Positions 54,016 to 63,279 of a stretch of DNA of 64,000 nucleotides are shown in pieces (position 1 is the stretch's first letter; every line of letters begins with the position of its first letter). The DNA is from Geobacillus thermocatenulatus. GTDB taxonomy: Bacteria; Bacillota; Bacilli; Bacillales; Anoxybacillaceae. The notes beneath the pieces were generated by a model. That model was not told the origin of the DNA. It saw only the letters and a program-made list of their open reading frames with translations, and did no database searches. The stretch lies in assembly GCF_002217655.1 (NCBI RefSeq), contig NZ_NEWK01000002.1:435164-499163 (forward strand), in the 5' to 3' direction. The position numbers and the translations under genes were made by a program.

Positions 54016-54176
54016 TGCACCTTCTCCTTTCCATAAATAAGATTGCTACCGTATATGATTTGAGAAAGAATTTTCGTTCCTGTCATGTTTCGGAAATATT
54101 GCCTCGCTTCCTGTTCACAATCAAACTCAAACATTTTGAAACTGCCATCCGGTGCGTACAAGGTAATAATCCACAT
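54012..54176 (-). CDS. Small 54-residue protein between kdgD and ycbD
   Basis: The frame from ATG 54176 to TGA 54012 reads [20 protein letters not shown], then [20 protein letters not shown], ending [16 protein letters not shown] lies about 7 bp upstream. Its stop overlaps the ycbD start (ATGA) and its start is 24 bp after the kdgD stop, so it is embedded in the operon with translational coupling. The beta-strand then helix pattern suggests a small folded protein. No family recognised; below usual length cut-offs. Confidence 0.65.
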   Translation of the reverse strand: MWIITLYAPDGSFKMFEFDCEQEARQYFRNMTGTKILSQIIYGSNLIYGKEKVQ

Positions 54177-54199
54177 TTAGAACACTCTCCACATCACCG

Positions 54200-55135
54200 T
54201 CATGAACGTTGCCCTACTTTTTTTGGGAATCGTTCAAACGCGGTTTGAATGATCGCTTCTAATTGCCGGTAATGTTCCTTTTCCACGCGGACGATAGGCG
54301 GACGGACATATGGCCCGACCGGCAGGCCGACAATTTCCATCCCCGCTTTGACAAGAGCGACTTCGTATCCTTTTCGTTGCTTCCGAATGCGATGGATCGG
54401 AAGGATGACATGCTCATAAAGCTCTCCTAACAACGCCTTGTCGCCGTCAAGCAGCGCCTGATAAAACAACCTAGAAATATGAGGAATGTAATTGGAAATC
54501 GCTGATGAATAGCTGGTAAATCCTAGCTGAATATAAGCGGGCATCGTCACCTCAGCCATTGGCATGCCGTTCAAATAATGCAGCCGTGAGCCGATCGTTT
54601 GAGTGATTTCAATGTTCAATTCCATATTTCCCGTGCCGTCTTTCAAGCCGACAATTTGCGGATAGTGAAGCAATTTTTGGAGCGTCTCGACTGTTAATAC
54701 ACTATTGGCCCGCTGATAGACAATGGCGTTGAGCGATGTGCTTTTGACAATCGCAGAAATATATTCGTATAGCCCTTCCTGATGGGGTTCAATTAAATAA
54801 GGCGGCAAAATCAAATATCCGTCTGCTCCTTTCCTTTCCGAAATTTCCGCCAATCGAAGTGCATAGATAATATTTCCTCCAACCCCCGTATACACAGGGA
54901 CCTTCCCTCCAACGATCGACACGGCTGCTTCCACCATTGCCTCGTACTCTTTCTCGCTAAGCGATTGAAATTCTCCAGATCCACAAGCAATGAAAACGGC
55001 GTTTAACCCCTCTTTAAGTAAAAATTGGATATTCCGCTCCAAAGCTTGGAAATCTATCTCTCCATTTTCGCGCATCGGTGTAACCGGAAATCCTAAAATT
55101 CCATTTGGTATGTGTTTATTCGCGTTTCTTGCCAC
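54200..55135 (-). CDS. kdgD: 5-dehydro-4-deoxyglucarate dehydratase
   Basis: A 311-residue DapA-superfamily enzyme that dehydrates and decarboxylates 5-dehydro-4-deoxyglucarate to 2,5-dioxovalerate. FIACGSGEFQSLSEKEYEAM is the GxxGE-like motif; NAIVYQRANSVLTVETL carries the proton-relay Tyr; QIVGLKDGTGNMEL the Schiff-base Lys. Start is GTG at 55135, 7 bp after GGGGAAGGA. An operator of the cluster's 14-bp type lies at 55182-55195, so this gene may head a second unit with the 54012 gene and ycbD. Confidence 0.93.
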   Translation of the reverse strand: MARNANKHIPNGILGFPVTPMRENGEIDFQALERNIQFLLKEGLNAVFIACGSGEFQSLSEKEYEAMVEAAVSIVGGKVPVYTGVGGNIIYALRLAEISERKGADGYLILPPYLIEPHQEGLYEYISAIVKSTSLNAIVYQRANSVLTVETLQKLLHYPQIVGLKDGTGNMELNIEITQTIGSRLHYLNGMPMAEVTMPAYIQLGFTSYSSAISNYIPHISRLFYQALLDGDKALLGELYEHVILPIHRIRKQRKGYEVALVKAGMEIVGLPVGPYVRPPIVRVEKEHYRQLEAIIQTAFERFPKKVGQRS

Positions 55136-55171
55136 TGATTCCTTCCCCTCTCCGCAAGAAATGTTTATATT

Positions 55172-55195
55172 ACAATTTTATTGTAAGACAAATTT
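55172..55195. promoter_or_regulatory. GntR-type operator upstream of kdgD
   Basis: ATTGTAAGACAAAT (55182-55195) fits the FadR-subfamily operator TNGTNNNACNA. It also overlaps TTACAAT-TTT-ATTGTAA (55172-55188), a perfect inverted repeat. A TACAAT -10-like hexamer is part of it on the minus strand. Confidence 0.6.
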
Positions 55196-55214
55196 AATAT
55201 AATATCAATCTATA

Positions 55215-56732
55215 TTACGTCAGCGGGGCTGGATTAAATAAACATAAATCATTGTGTATGCCGTGCTGTTCTGCCTTTGTGCGCTTTCCGCTCGCGGTAT
55301 CAATGATAAAACGGAAAATTTCCCATCCAATCTCTTCTATCGTTGCTGTTCCCGTGGCAATTCTTCCGGCATCAATATCAATTAAATCATGCCATTGCGT
55401 CGCCAATTCCGTCCGCGTCGCCACTTTAACGACTGGAGCCATGGCTAAACCATAAGGCGTTCCTCTTCCTGTTGTAAACACATGCACATTCATTCCAGCT
55501 GCCAACTGTAGCGTTCCGCATACAAAATCGCTGGCCGGAGTGGCCGCAAACACAAGACCTTGTTTCTTCACCTTTTCGCCAGGGGGCAACACATCCACAA
55601 TGGCGCTGCTTCCCGATTTCGCAATCGATCCTAATGCTTTTTCCACAATATTGGAAAGTCCGCCTTTTTTATTTCCAGGCGACGGGTTGGCGCTTCGGTC
55701 AGCTTCTCCCCGTTGCAAGTATCGGTCGTACCATTCCATTTCTCGAATGAGCGCATGTCCTACTTGTTCATCGACAACTCTTGGTGTCAGCAAATGAACC
55801 GCGTCTCTGACTTCTGTCACCTCGGAAAACAGTACAGTCGCTCCGGCGCGAACAAGCAAATCGGCCGCGTAGCCGACCGCAGGATTCGCCGTCACACCGG
55901 AAAAGGCATCACTGCCGCCGCATTGCAGTCCAACCACTAACCCAGAAAGAGGACATTCCTGACGTTGACGTTCATTTAACCGTTTTAGCCGCTCCTCTGC
56001 TTTTCTCATAATAGTCTCAATCATATCCGCAAATCCTTGATAATCCTGCAAAACGACAAGACTGTCCTCTTCTCCTTTGGCATTGAGCGACTGCGGTGAT
56101 AATTTCTCACATCCAAGCCCGACGACGAGCACTTCGCCGCCAAAGTTAGGATGGGTCGAAAGGTTTTGCAATGTGCGAATCGGGATCACGGCTTCCGGCG
56201 CATGGATGGCTACGCCGCAACCGTAATGATGCTCCAATGCCACGACATCGTCCACATTTGGATATTTGGGAAGCAACTCCTTCTTGATTCGCTGCACTGC
56301 AATATCCAACACCCCTGCAACACATTGAACACTTGTCGTAATACCTAAAAGATTGCGCGTGCCAAAACTGCCATCAGCATTCCGATAACCTTGAAAGGTG
56401 TACCCTTCTAACGGTGGTAAAGCGACAGGCGTTTTCGTCGCGATGGGCAACTGGTGCAAATCTGGCGGATGTGGAAGACGAATGGACGATTCTTTGACCC
56501 ATTCTCCTTTTTGAATGCGTTTTTGCGCGTAACCGATCACTTCCCCGTAGCGGACAATGGGATCGCCTTCACGAAAATCTGCTAAAGCAACTTTATGCCC
56601 TTGAGGAATATCTTCCATCAGCGTCAATCCACACGGAAAACGCGTCCCTTTCGTTAATCCGCCGGCATTGGCTACAATAGCAACATTATCCCGATCATTC
56701 ACCTTAATATAAAGAGGCATTTGTTTCACCAT
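55215..56732 (-). CDS. garD: Galactarate dehydratase
   Basis: A 505-residue UxaA-family enzyme converting galactarate (or a close aldarate) to 5-dehydro-4-deoxyglucarate. The N-terminal SAF-type domain has [20 protein letters not shown]; the core has [40 protein letters not shown] and [20 protein letters not shown], all UxaA/GarD landmarks; [20 protein letters not shown] and [18 protein letters not shown] close it. ATG at 56732 is 8 bp after GGAGGG. A terminator-like hairpin lies between it and gudD. Confidence 0.92.
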   Translation of the reverse strand: MVKQMPLYIKVNDRDNVAIVANAGGLTKGTRFPCGLTLMEDIPQGHKVALADFREGDPIVRYGEVIGYAQKRIQKGEWVKESSIRLPHPPDLHQLPIATKTPVALPPLEGYTFQGYRNADGSFGTRNLLGITTSVQCVAGVLDIAVQRIKKELLPKYPNVDDVVALEHHYGCGVAIHAPEAVIPIRTLQNLSTHPNFGGEVLVVGLGCEKLSPQSLNAKGEEDSLVVLQDYQGFADMIETIMRKAEERLKRLNERQRQECPLSGLVVGLQCGGSDAFSGVTANPAVGYAADLLVRAGATVLFSEVTEVRDAVHLLTPRVVDEQVGHALIREMEWYDRYLQRGEADRSANPSPGNKKGGLSNIVEKALGSIAKSGSSAIVDVLPPGEKVKKQGLVFAATPASDFVCGTLQLAAGMNVHVFTTGRGTPYGLAMAPVVKVATRTELATQWHDLIDIDAGRIATGTATIEEIGWEIFRFIIDTASGKRTKAEQHGIHNDLCLFNPAPLT

Positions 56733-56757
56733 CGAACATCCCTCCATAAAAAATGGA

Positions 56758-56794
56758 TTCCTAAAGGCCGTGGATCATCCATGACCTTTAGGAA
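56758..56794 (-). terminator. Terminator-like hairpin between gudD and garD
   Basis: TTCCTAAAGG (56758-56767) pairs with CCTTTAGGAA (56785-56794); the stem is followed on the minus strand by TCCATTTTTT directly before the garD ribosome site. It is inside the operon, so it may attenuate garD. Confidence 0.6.
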
Positions 56795-56803
56795 AAATGA
56801 TCG

Positions 56804-58132
56804 CTAGCGGACGAGACAAGGCTTTTTCGGATGAAAGGTCCATCCAGGAATTAAGTACTGCATAGCCATGGCGTCGTCGCGGGCTCCTCTTCCCCATTTT
56901 TGATACAGCTGATGCGCTTCTTCAATTCGCTCCATATCAATCTCAATCCCTAAACCTGGTCGATCGGGAACATCAATCAGGCCATTCACAATTTGAAACG
57001 GCTCTTTCGTTAATCGCTGCCCATCTTGCCAAATCCAATGCGTGTCAATCGCCGTAATCTCTCCCGGCGCCGCAGCAGCAACATGGGTAAACATGGCTAA
57101 CGAAATATCAAAATGGTTGTTGGAATGCGATCCCCATGTCAATCCCCATTCATGACACATTTGCGCCACACGGACGGAACCTTGCATCGTCCAAAAATGC
57201 GGATCAGCCAACGGAATATCTACGGCATGAAGCTGAATGGCGTGCCCCATTTGCCTCCAGTCCGTAGCGATCATATTTGTTGCTGTCGGCAAGCCGGTCG
57301 CTTTGCGGAATTCCGCCAATATTTCACGCCCAGAATAGCCGTTTTCAGCGCCGCACGGATCTTCTGCGTAAGCCAAGATATGATGCATATTCCGGCATAA
57401 ACGAATAGCTTCTTCCAATAGCCATGCCCCGTTTGGATCCAAGGTGATTCGCGCTTTAGGAAACCGTTTGGCTAGCGCCGCAACAGCTTCTATTTCTTCC
57501 TCTCCCGGCATCACGCCGCCCTTTAATTTAAAATCCGAGAATCCGTACTGTTCATAGGCGGCTTCTGCGAGCTGAACAATCGCTTCTGCTGTCAATGCTT
57601 CTTCATCCCGCAAGCGAAACCATCCATCCTGGTCTTGCGGTTCCCGATATGGCAAATCCGTTTTCTTGCGGTCTCCAATATAGAACAAGTAACCGAGAAC
57701 TTTCACCGACTGCCGCTGTTGCCCTTCACCCAGCAAAGCTGCAACTGGGACTTCCAAAAACTTCCCTAACAAATCAAGCAGTGCGGCTTCGAGGGCTGTT
57801 ATGGCATGTACGGTTGTCCGCAGGTCAAAGGTTTGGTTTCCCCTGCCGGTTTTATCTCGATCGCCAAAAGTTTCGGATATCCGACGCAAAATGTTTTTGT
57901 AATCGCTGACCGCTCTTCCCACAACAAGAGGTTTCGCTTCTTCCAACGTTTTTTGAATCTTTTCTCCCCCCGGCACTTCTCCGGCTCCTATATTTCCATA
58001 GTTGTCTTTCAACAAAACAATGTTTCGTGTGAAAAATGGTGCATGAGCTCCACTTAAGTTAAGGAGCATGCTATCATAGCCTGCAACCGGGATGACGATC
58101 ATTTCCGTGACAACAGGAACGTTCCTTTTCAT
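56804..58132 (-). CDS. gudD: Glucarate dehydratase
   Basis: A 442-residue enolase-superfamily enzyme giving 5-dehydro-4-deoxyglucarate from D-glucarate. [20 protein letters not shown] has the Lys-x-Lys base; [17 protein letters not shown] the first metal Asp; [20 protein letters not shown] the Glu ligands; [20 protein letters not shown] the His-Asp dyad region. [20 protein letters not shown] is the family N-terminal block. ATG at 58132 is favoured over TTG 58135. Confidence 0.95.
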   Translation of the reverse strand: MKRNVPVVTEMIVIPVAGYDSMLLNLSGAHAPFFTRNIVLLKDNYGNIGAGEVPGGEKIQKTLEEAKPLVVGRAVSDYKNILRRISETFGDRDKTGRGNQTFDLRTTVHAITALEAALLDLLGKFLEVPVAALLGEGQQRQSVKVLGYLFYIGDRKKTDLPYREPQDQDGWFRLRDEEALTAEAIVQLAEAAYEQYGFSDFKLKGGVMPGEEEIEAVAALAKRFPKARITLDPNGAWLLEEAIRLCRNMHHILAYAEDPCGAENGYSGREILAEFRKATGLPTATNMIATDWRQMGHAIQLHAVDIPLADPHFWTMQGSVRVAQMCHEWGLTWGSHSNNHFDISLAMFTHVAAAAPGEITAIDTHWIWQDGQRLTKEPFQIVNGLIDVPDRPGLGIEIDMERIEEAHQLYQKWGRGARDDAMAMQYLIPGWTFHPKKPCLVR

Positions 58133-58157
58133 CAACGCTTCGACTCTCCCTTTCCAA

Positions 58158-59474
58158 TTAAGCGTTTACACTTTTCGCTGTTTGCCCTTGCTCATGCGGA
58201 AGCTGCAAACGCTCCACTTTGTTGACGATAAACATATAGGACAGTGCGCCAATCAACAACACAACGCCGATAAACAGCAGTGCGTAGCTGAACGAATGGG
58301 TATGTTCAAGAATAAAGCCTACAACAATGGGAGTGACAATCCCCGCCAAATTCCCAGAGGTGTTAAATATCCCTGCACTGAGCCCAATGATCTCTTTTGG
58401 CGACATATCCCCGACCAGCGTCCATGTCAGTCCTGCCATCCCTTTGGCGAAAAACGAAACACATAAAATCAAAACAATGAGCGCGGGCGAATTTGTATAG
58501 TTCGCCAATAAAATGCAGCTTGATAGCAGGAAACCGATGATGATCGGTGTTTTTCGGGCCACCGCCAGCGATTTGCCGCGCTTTAACATCGAATCCGACC
58601 AATAGCCAGCCAATATTCCACCCAAGAAGGCAGCGGCATATGTGAGCGATGTCACGAATCCTGCTTTCAAGATGGATAAATGCTTTTCTTGCACAAGATA
58701 CGTTGGAAGCCATGTTAAGAAAAACCATACGATTGTATTTAAGGAAAACTGGGCAATGTAAATGCCGATCATTTGTCGATTCGTCAGCAACAAGCGAGCG
58801 TGCGACCATTTAATAGGCGATTTTTGTTCACTCGCATCCACTAAGGCTCCGCCTTGTTCGATATACTCAAGCTCTTTTTGATTGGCAAGCGGATGGCGCT
58901 TTGGATCATGGATCAGCTTAAACCAAACAAACGTCAAAATGATCCCCATTCCCCCTGCCACATAAAAGATGGCTGGCCACCCATAAACATTGAGGAGAGA
59001 AGCTAAAACGGGAGTGAATAAAGCGAGCCCGAAATATTGAGACGAATTGTAAGTGGCCACCGCTTTCCCCCGCTCATTGGTTGGAAACCACATCGTTGTC
59101 AGGCGGCTGTTGCCAGGAAACGAGGGAGCTTCGGCAAGCCCGACAATAAACCGGAATAAAAACAACATGGCAAACCCAGTAACGAGCCCTTGCAGTCCCG
59201 TAAACAGCGACCATGTAAACAACCCTATGCCATACACAAGTCGTGTGCCAAAACGATCGAGCAGCCAGCCGCTTGGAATTTGCATAAACGTATACGCCCA
59301 GTTGAACGCTGAAAATGCAAACCCTAAAGCGACCGCATCCAATGCTAAATCTTCCTTCATCACCGGAGCGGCGATGCTTAACGCTGAACGATCAATATAA
59401 TTGATAGCGGTTACAACAAATAAAATCGCTAAAATAAGATAGCGAACTCTCGTCCTTTTTACGGTCTCCCCCAT
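58158..59474 (-). CDS. gudP: Glucarate/galactarate:H+ symporter (MFS, GudP type)
   Basis: A 438-residue ACS-family MFS carrier with twelve helices. [40 protein letters not shown] (motif A), [20 protein letters not shown] and [18 protein letters not shown] are typical of GudP/ExuT-type sugar acid carriers. AGGGAGGG precedes ATG at 59474. The upstream gene's stop at 59497 is 22 bp away. Confidence 0.92.
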   Translation of the reverse strand: MGETVKRTRVRYLILAILFVVTAINYIDRSALSIAAPVMKEDLALDAVALGFAFSAFNWAYTFMQIPSGWLLDRFGTRLVYGIGLFTWSLFTGLQGLVTGFAMLFLFRFIVGLAEAPSFPGNSRLTTMWFPTNERGKAVATYNSSQYFGLALFTPVLASLLNVYGWPAIFYVAGGMGIILTFVWFKLIHDPKRHPLANQKELEYIEQGGALVDASEQKSPIKWSHARLLLTNRQMIGIYIAQFSLNTIVWFFLTWLPTYLVQEKHLSILKAGFVTSLTYAAAFLGGILAGYWSDSMLKRGKSLAVARKTPIIIGFLLSSCILLANYTNSPALIVLILCVSFFAKGMAGLTWTLVGDMSPKEIIGLSAGIFNTSGNLAGIVTPIVVGFILEHTHSFSYALLFIGVVLLIGALSYMFIVNKVERLQLPHEQGQTAKSVNA

Positions 59475-59496
59475 TGTCTGACCCTCCCTAATCGTT

Positions 59497-60507
59497 TTAT
59501 CCCGCAAACTCAACCAACGCCGCCAACAGCGCTTTCATATATCCAATCGAATAGGCATAACCAACATTGTTGTAACTCCAGTGGATGCATGTGTTGGGCC
59601 AAGAAGGATGCTCTGTATATGCGGCTCCTTCTAAAATCGGAACATGATCTGGATTTAAGCAACCACGAAAGCCTACTTTATATAATTCTAGCAAGATTCT
59701 GCACATATTCAGATCGCCGTCATCGAGCAACGCCTCTTCAAACGCTTTTGTCGTCGGCAAGCTGCCGCGGACATTGCGGAAATGAACGAGGAAAATTCGC
59801 CCTTTTCTCCCATAGTGGCGTATTTCATCATAGACGAGCGAACTCCTTCCCTCTTCTGCCCGCGTCCCGATGCAATATATATAGCCAACATGCCGGCTGG
59901 GAAATTCATCAATAATTCGCTGGTAGCCAAGGCCGCCAAATAAAGTGCCGGGATGAGGAACATCGGATGGATGCATGCCAATGGACACCCCATACTCCTC
60001 AGCAATCGGCACAAGCCGTCGATATGCTTCACAAAAACGCTTCCAATTTGTTTCAAACGACTTTACCAATTGTTCACCATTCATCTCGTTCGTCAGAAGC
60101 ATTTCGCCGCGCGCGATGGCTCCTCCCCTGTGCAAAGCTCGATACTTTACAGTTAGATGCGGAAATGTATCTCCTTCAAATCGCTGTCTAACAATTGGAA
60201 TACCTGCTTCGCCAAATACTTTCAGCGCCTGAACAGAATTTTCCAGCTCTTTTTCACCATCATGGTTCCCTTCCATAAAATTCTTTGTTAAATCAGGAAG
60301 TGTGACACGGTTGATGTCAAGTCCAAAAGAACGCAAACGCCGTTTCAGTTTGAGCAATTCGTCAAGATCCGGGTATCCTTGTTCTTTCACCCCTCGAAAT
60401 GCCGATCCGCTGCCAAAGTCAATACAATCGACGCCAAGCTGACTCAACTGTCGCAATTCCGCATCACTCAAATCCGTTGAATAAACCGTCACTGAAATTT
60501 TCATCAT
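59497..60507 (-). CDS. Mannonate dehydratase (UxuA)-like TIM-barrel protein
   Basis: A 336-residue protein. VSIGMHPSDVPHPGTLFGGL, YIYCIGTRAEEG, IFLVHFRNVRGSLPTTKAFE and LNPDHVPILEG correspond to the UxuA metal and substrate motifs (His, Cys, His, Asp). The usual HPDDPP is HPSDVP, so the first Asp is Ser. True UxuA dehydrates D-mannonate in hexuronate breakdown; here it heads an aldarate cluster, so the substrate may differ. AAAGGAGG precedes the ATG by 8 bp; an operator-promoter lies at 60580-60609. Confidence 0.78.
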   Translation of the reverse strand: MMKISVTVYSTDLSDAELRQLSQLGVDCIDFGSGSAFRGVKEQGYPDLDELLKLKRRLRSFGLDINRVTLPDLTKNFMEGNHDGEKELENSVQALKVFGEAGIPIVRQRFEGDTFPHLTVKYRALHRGGAIARGEMLLTNEMNGEQLVKSFETNWKRFCEAYRRLVPIAEEYGVSIGMHPSDVPHPGTLFGGLGYQRIIDEFPSRHVGYIYCIGTRAEEGRSSLVYDEIRHYGRKGRIFLVHFRNVRGSLPTTKAFEEALLDDGDLNMCRILLELYKVGFRGCLNPDHVPILEGAAYTEHPSWPNTCIHWSYNNVGYAYSIGYMKALLAALVEFAG

Positions 60508-60579
60508 CGTCGCTTCCTCCTTTGCGTATGAATCGAAATGTCCACTTCCATATAGCCTCCCCCTCTAAAAATATGTAAT

Positions 60580-60609
60580 ATTGTATTCATGTAAAATTGT
60601 AATACAAAT
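60580..60609 (-). promoter_or_regulatory. Promoter and GntR-type operator of the gud/gar operon
   Basis: TTGTAT (60602-60607) and TACAAT (60580-60585) on the minus strand have a 16-bp spacer. ATTGTAATACAAAT (60596-60609) covers the -35, so a bound regulator would block it. Confidence 0.6.
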
Positions 60610-60642
60610 TAATTTTGTAGTCAATTCCGAAAATAAAAAATA

Positions 60643-60660
60643 AAAGGGCAAAAGCCCTTT
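60643..60660 (-). terminator. Terminator of the gntR-type gene
   Basis: AAAGGGC (60643-60649) pairs with GCCCTTT (60654-60660), followed by TTATTTTTTA on the minus strand. Confidence 0.7.
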
Positions 60661-60664
60661 CCCC

Positions 60665-61396
60665 TTACATTGGATCGCTGGTCAAAACTGTTGTGTTTTC
60701 TAACCACTGTTGCTCGTAACTCAAAAGTTTTTCCCTTACAAAGCTTAAATGCCGATACATTTGCTCAAAAGCCTCATATGGGTCTCGCTTCTTTAAAGCA
60801 TGATAAATGGCCAAGTGATGTTCAACTGTTATCTCACGATCGCGCGTCCGAATGAGCCGATCCATTTTCTCATGAGTGATGAGCAAAGAAAAAATCATGC
60901 CTTCTACGACAGGATTGTTGGCGCTTAGCGCAATAATTTTATGGAAACGCTTGTCGTACACTCCATAATTATCATCTTCGCTATCCGCGATCATATCAAT
61001 CGTTTCTTTCAATTGCTCGAGCTGCTCATCGGTGATTTTTTCTGCAGCTATTGTCACAAGCCCCAACTCTAACGCCATTCGAGCTTCAATAATAGCAGGC
61101 AAATTGTCGATCGACAATGCCAACATCACCGAAAATGGCTCACTGCCGATTTTGTCGTTAAAATACGTCCCGCCCCGCGTCTTTCGTGTAATCACCCCCA
61201 TTGTCTCAAGCGAGCTCAACGCTTCGCGCAGTACAGGCCGGCTGACCCCTAACTTCTCCATCAATTCCATCTCTGGCGGCAATTTATCGCCTGGCTTCAC
61301 TTGACCGCTTGCCAAAAGCTGAACAATCTGTTCAATGACCTGTTTGGACAGCGTATTTCGATTTACCGATTTTACAAATATGTCGTGTTCACTCAT
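60665..61396 (-). CDS. FadR-subfamily GntR regulator of the aldarate cluster
   Basis: A 243-residue regulator. Residues about 10-75 form the winged HTH: KQVIEQIVQLLASGQVKPGD, KLPPEMELMEKLGVSRPVLR, EALSSLETMGVITRKTRGGT. The rest is the FCD effector domain with DKRFHKIIALSANNPVVEGM and TVEHHLAIYHALKKRDPYEA (metal-binding His and Asp). B. subtilis has a similar gene, ycbG, beside glucarate genes. It sits at the head of the cluster, with a matching operator over its own promoter, so autoregulation is likely. ATG at 61396 is chosen; GTG at 61405 is an alternative. Confidence 0.88.
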   Translation of the reverse strand: MSEHDIFVKSVNRNTLSKQVIEQIVQLLASGQVKPGDKLPPEMELMEKLGVSRPVLREALSSLETMGVITRKTRGGTYFNDKIGSEPFSVMLALSIDNLPAIIEARMALELGLVTIAAEKITDEQLEQLKETIDMIADSEDDNYGVYDKRFHKIIALSANNPVVEGMIFSLLITHEKMDRLIRTRDREITVEHHLAIYHALKKRDPYEAFEQMYRHLSFVREKLLSYEQQWLENTTVLTSDPM

Positions 61397-61425
61397 GTTC
61401 CTCACCTTCCCTTCACTATATTATG

Positions 61426-61454
61426 ATTGTAAGACAAATTCGAACGCTTCACAA
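61426..61454 (-). promoter_or_regulatory. Promoter and operator of the gntR-type gene
   Basis: TTGTGA (61449-61454) and TACAAT (61426-61431) on the minus strand are 17 bp apart. ATTGTAAGACAAAT (61426-61439) overlaps the -10; it is identical to the site before kdgD. Confidence 0.6.
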
Positions 61455-61470
61455 TATCGAAATTACAATA

Positions 61471-61516
61471 AAAACCAGCCCCTCCTTTTCATTTTCGCCA
61501 AGGAGAGGCTGGTTTT
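61471..61516 (-). terminator. Terminator of the cysJ-cysI operon
   Basis: AAAACCAGCC (61471-61480) and GGCTGGTTTT (61507-61516) with an inner CTCCTT/AGGAG form a long stem, followed by TATTG on the minus strand. Confidence 0.65.
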
Positions 61517-61532
61517 CATCCGTTATTCGGCC

Positions 61533-63254
61533 TCAATCATGAAAATTCGTCCCATCCGTCACTTCTTTGACGATGCCGGCGCGGATGACGAAGTCGCCGA
61601 AGTGTTCGCCGTCGAGCCGCTCTTTGGCGTAGCGGGAGAGGAGGACGCGCAGTTCGCGCAAAATTTCTTCTTCGCCGATGTTTTCGCGGTACAGTTTGCC
61701 AAGGCGCGTGCCGTTGAACGCAGCGCCGAGGTACATGTTGTATTTTCCGACCGCTTTGCCGACGAAGGCGATTTCCGCGAGCACGTGGCGGGCGCAGCCG
61801 TTCGGACAGCCCGTCATGCGGATCGTGATTTCCTCGTCGCGCAAACCGTTTTCGTCGATAATTTCCTCGATTTTATCGAGCAGCTTCGGCAAGTAGCGCT
61901 CCGCTTCCGCCATCGCCAAGCCGCACGTCGGCAAGGCGACACAGGCGAGCGCGTTGCGGCGCAAGGCGGTGTACCGTCTACCATCCGTCAAGCCGTACTT
62001 GGCGATCAGCGCTTCGATCTCTGGCTTTTTCTCGCTCGTGACGTTGGCAATCACTAAGTTTTGGTTTGGCGTCAACCGGAAATCGCCGGTATGGACTTTG
62101 GCGATTTCGCGCAGGCCGGTCATCAGCTTGTAATCGTCGTAGTCTTTGACGCGGCCGCCTTCGACAAAGAGCGTGAAATGCCACGTCCCATTGACGCCTT
62201 CGACCCAGCCGTAGCGGTCGCCGCTATGCTCGAAATGGTACGGGCGCGCTTCGCCGAGCTTCCAGCCGAGGCGGCGCTCAATTTCTTCTTTCACCGCTTC
62301 CAGCCCAAGCCGATCGATCGTGTATTTGAAGCGGGCGTGTTTGCGCGATGAGCGGTTGCCGTAGTCGCGCTGAACGGTCATAATTTTCTCCGCCACTTCC
62401 ACGACTTGATCCGGCCGGCAGAAGCCGATCACTTTCGCCAGTTGCGGATACGTCGTTTTGTCCCCATGGGTCATCCCCATGCCGCCGCCGATGGCGACAT
62501 TAAACCCGGCGAGCTTGCCGTCTTCGACAATGGCGATGAACCCGATGTCTTGCGAGAACACATCGACGTCGTTCGACGGCGGAACGGCAATGCCGATTTT
62601 AAACTTCCGCGGCAAATACGTCGGACCGTAAATCGGCTCTTCTTCTCCGTCGACTTGCGGTGTGCCGGCGACTTTTTCACCATCAAGCCAAATTTCATAA
62701 TACGCCCGCGTCCGCGGCAACAAATGATCGCTGATCAGCTTCGCCCATTCGTACACTTCCGCGTGCACTTCCGATTGGTACGGGTTCGGGTTGCACATGA
62801 CGTTTCGGTTGACGTCGCCGCAGGCCGCAAGCGTCGTCATGAGCGCATTGTGAATGGCTTGCATCGTTTTTTTCACGTTCCATTTTAAGACGCCGTGCAA
62901 TTGGAACGCTTGACGCGTCGTCAGCTTCAGCGTGCCGTTGGCGTATTTGCGGGCGAGCTCATCCATGACGAGCCACTGCTCCGGCGTCGCCACCCCGCCC
63001 GGCGTGCGGACGCGGATCATAAACTGATACGCCGGCTCAAGCTTTTGTTTTTGCCGCTCGGTGCGCACGTCGCGGTCGTCTTGCAAGTAGCTGCCGTGGA
63101 ACTTCATCAGCCGGTTGTCATCCTCCGGAATTCCCGCGCTGAGCGGGTCTTCCATCGTTTCGGCGAGCGTGCCGCGCAAGTAACGGCTTTCCTGCTTGAT
63201 GCGCTCGACATCGCTTGGCGGTCCGTCCGGCGCTTTTAACTCGACTTTCGCCAT
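61533..63254 (-). CDS. cysI: Sulfite reductase hemoprotein subunit
   Basis: A 573-residue siroheme and 4Fe-4S enzyme that reduces sulfite to sulfide. [20 protein letters not shown] and [14 protein letters not shown] are siroheme-pocket motifs; [19 protein letters not shown] and [20 protein letters not shown] give the four cluster Cys. ATG at 63254 follows AAGGAGTGG; upstream in-frame starts overlap cysJ and lack sites. It is 25 bp after cysJ. Confidence 0.96.
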   Translation of the reverse strand: MAKVELKAPDGPPSDVERIKQESRYLRGTLAETMEDPLSAGIPEDDNRLMKFHGSYLQDDRDVRTERQKQKLEPAYQFMIRVRTPGGVATPEQWLVMDELARKYANGTLKLTTRQAFQLHGVLKWNVKKTMQAIHNALMTTLAACGDVNRNVMCNPNPYQSEVHAEVYEWAKLISDHLLPRTRAYYEIWLDGEKVAGTPQVDGEEEPIYGPTYLPRKFKIGIAVPPSNDVDVFSQDIGFIAIVEDGKLAGFNVAIGGGMGMTHGDKTTYPQLAKVIGFCRPDQVVEVAEKIMTVQRDYGNRSSRKHARFKYTIDRLGLEAVKEEIERRLGWKLGEARPYHFEHSGDRYGWVEGVNGTWHFTLFVEGGRVKDYDDYKLMTGLREIAKVHTGDFRLTPNQNLVIANVTSEKKPEIEALIAKYGLTDGRRYTALRRNALACVALPTCGLAMAEAERYLPKLLDKIEEIIDENGLRDEEITIRMTGCPNGCARHVLAEIAFVGKAVGKYNMYLGAAFNGTRLGKLYRENIGEEEILRELRVLLSRYAKERLDGEHFGDFVIRAGIVKEVTDGTNFHD

Positions 63255-63279
63255 TTCCGATTCCACTCCTTCTTTGAGA

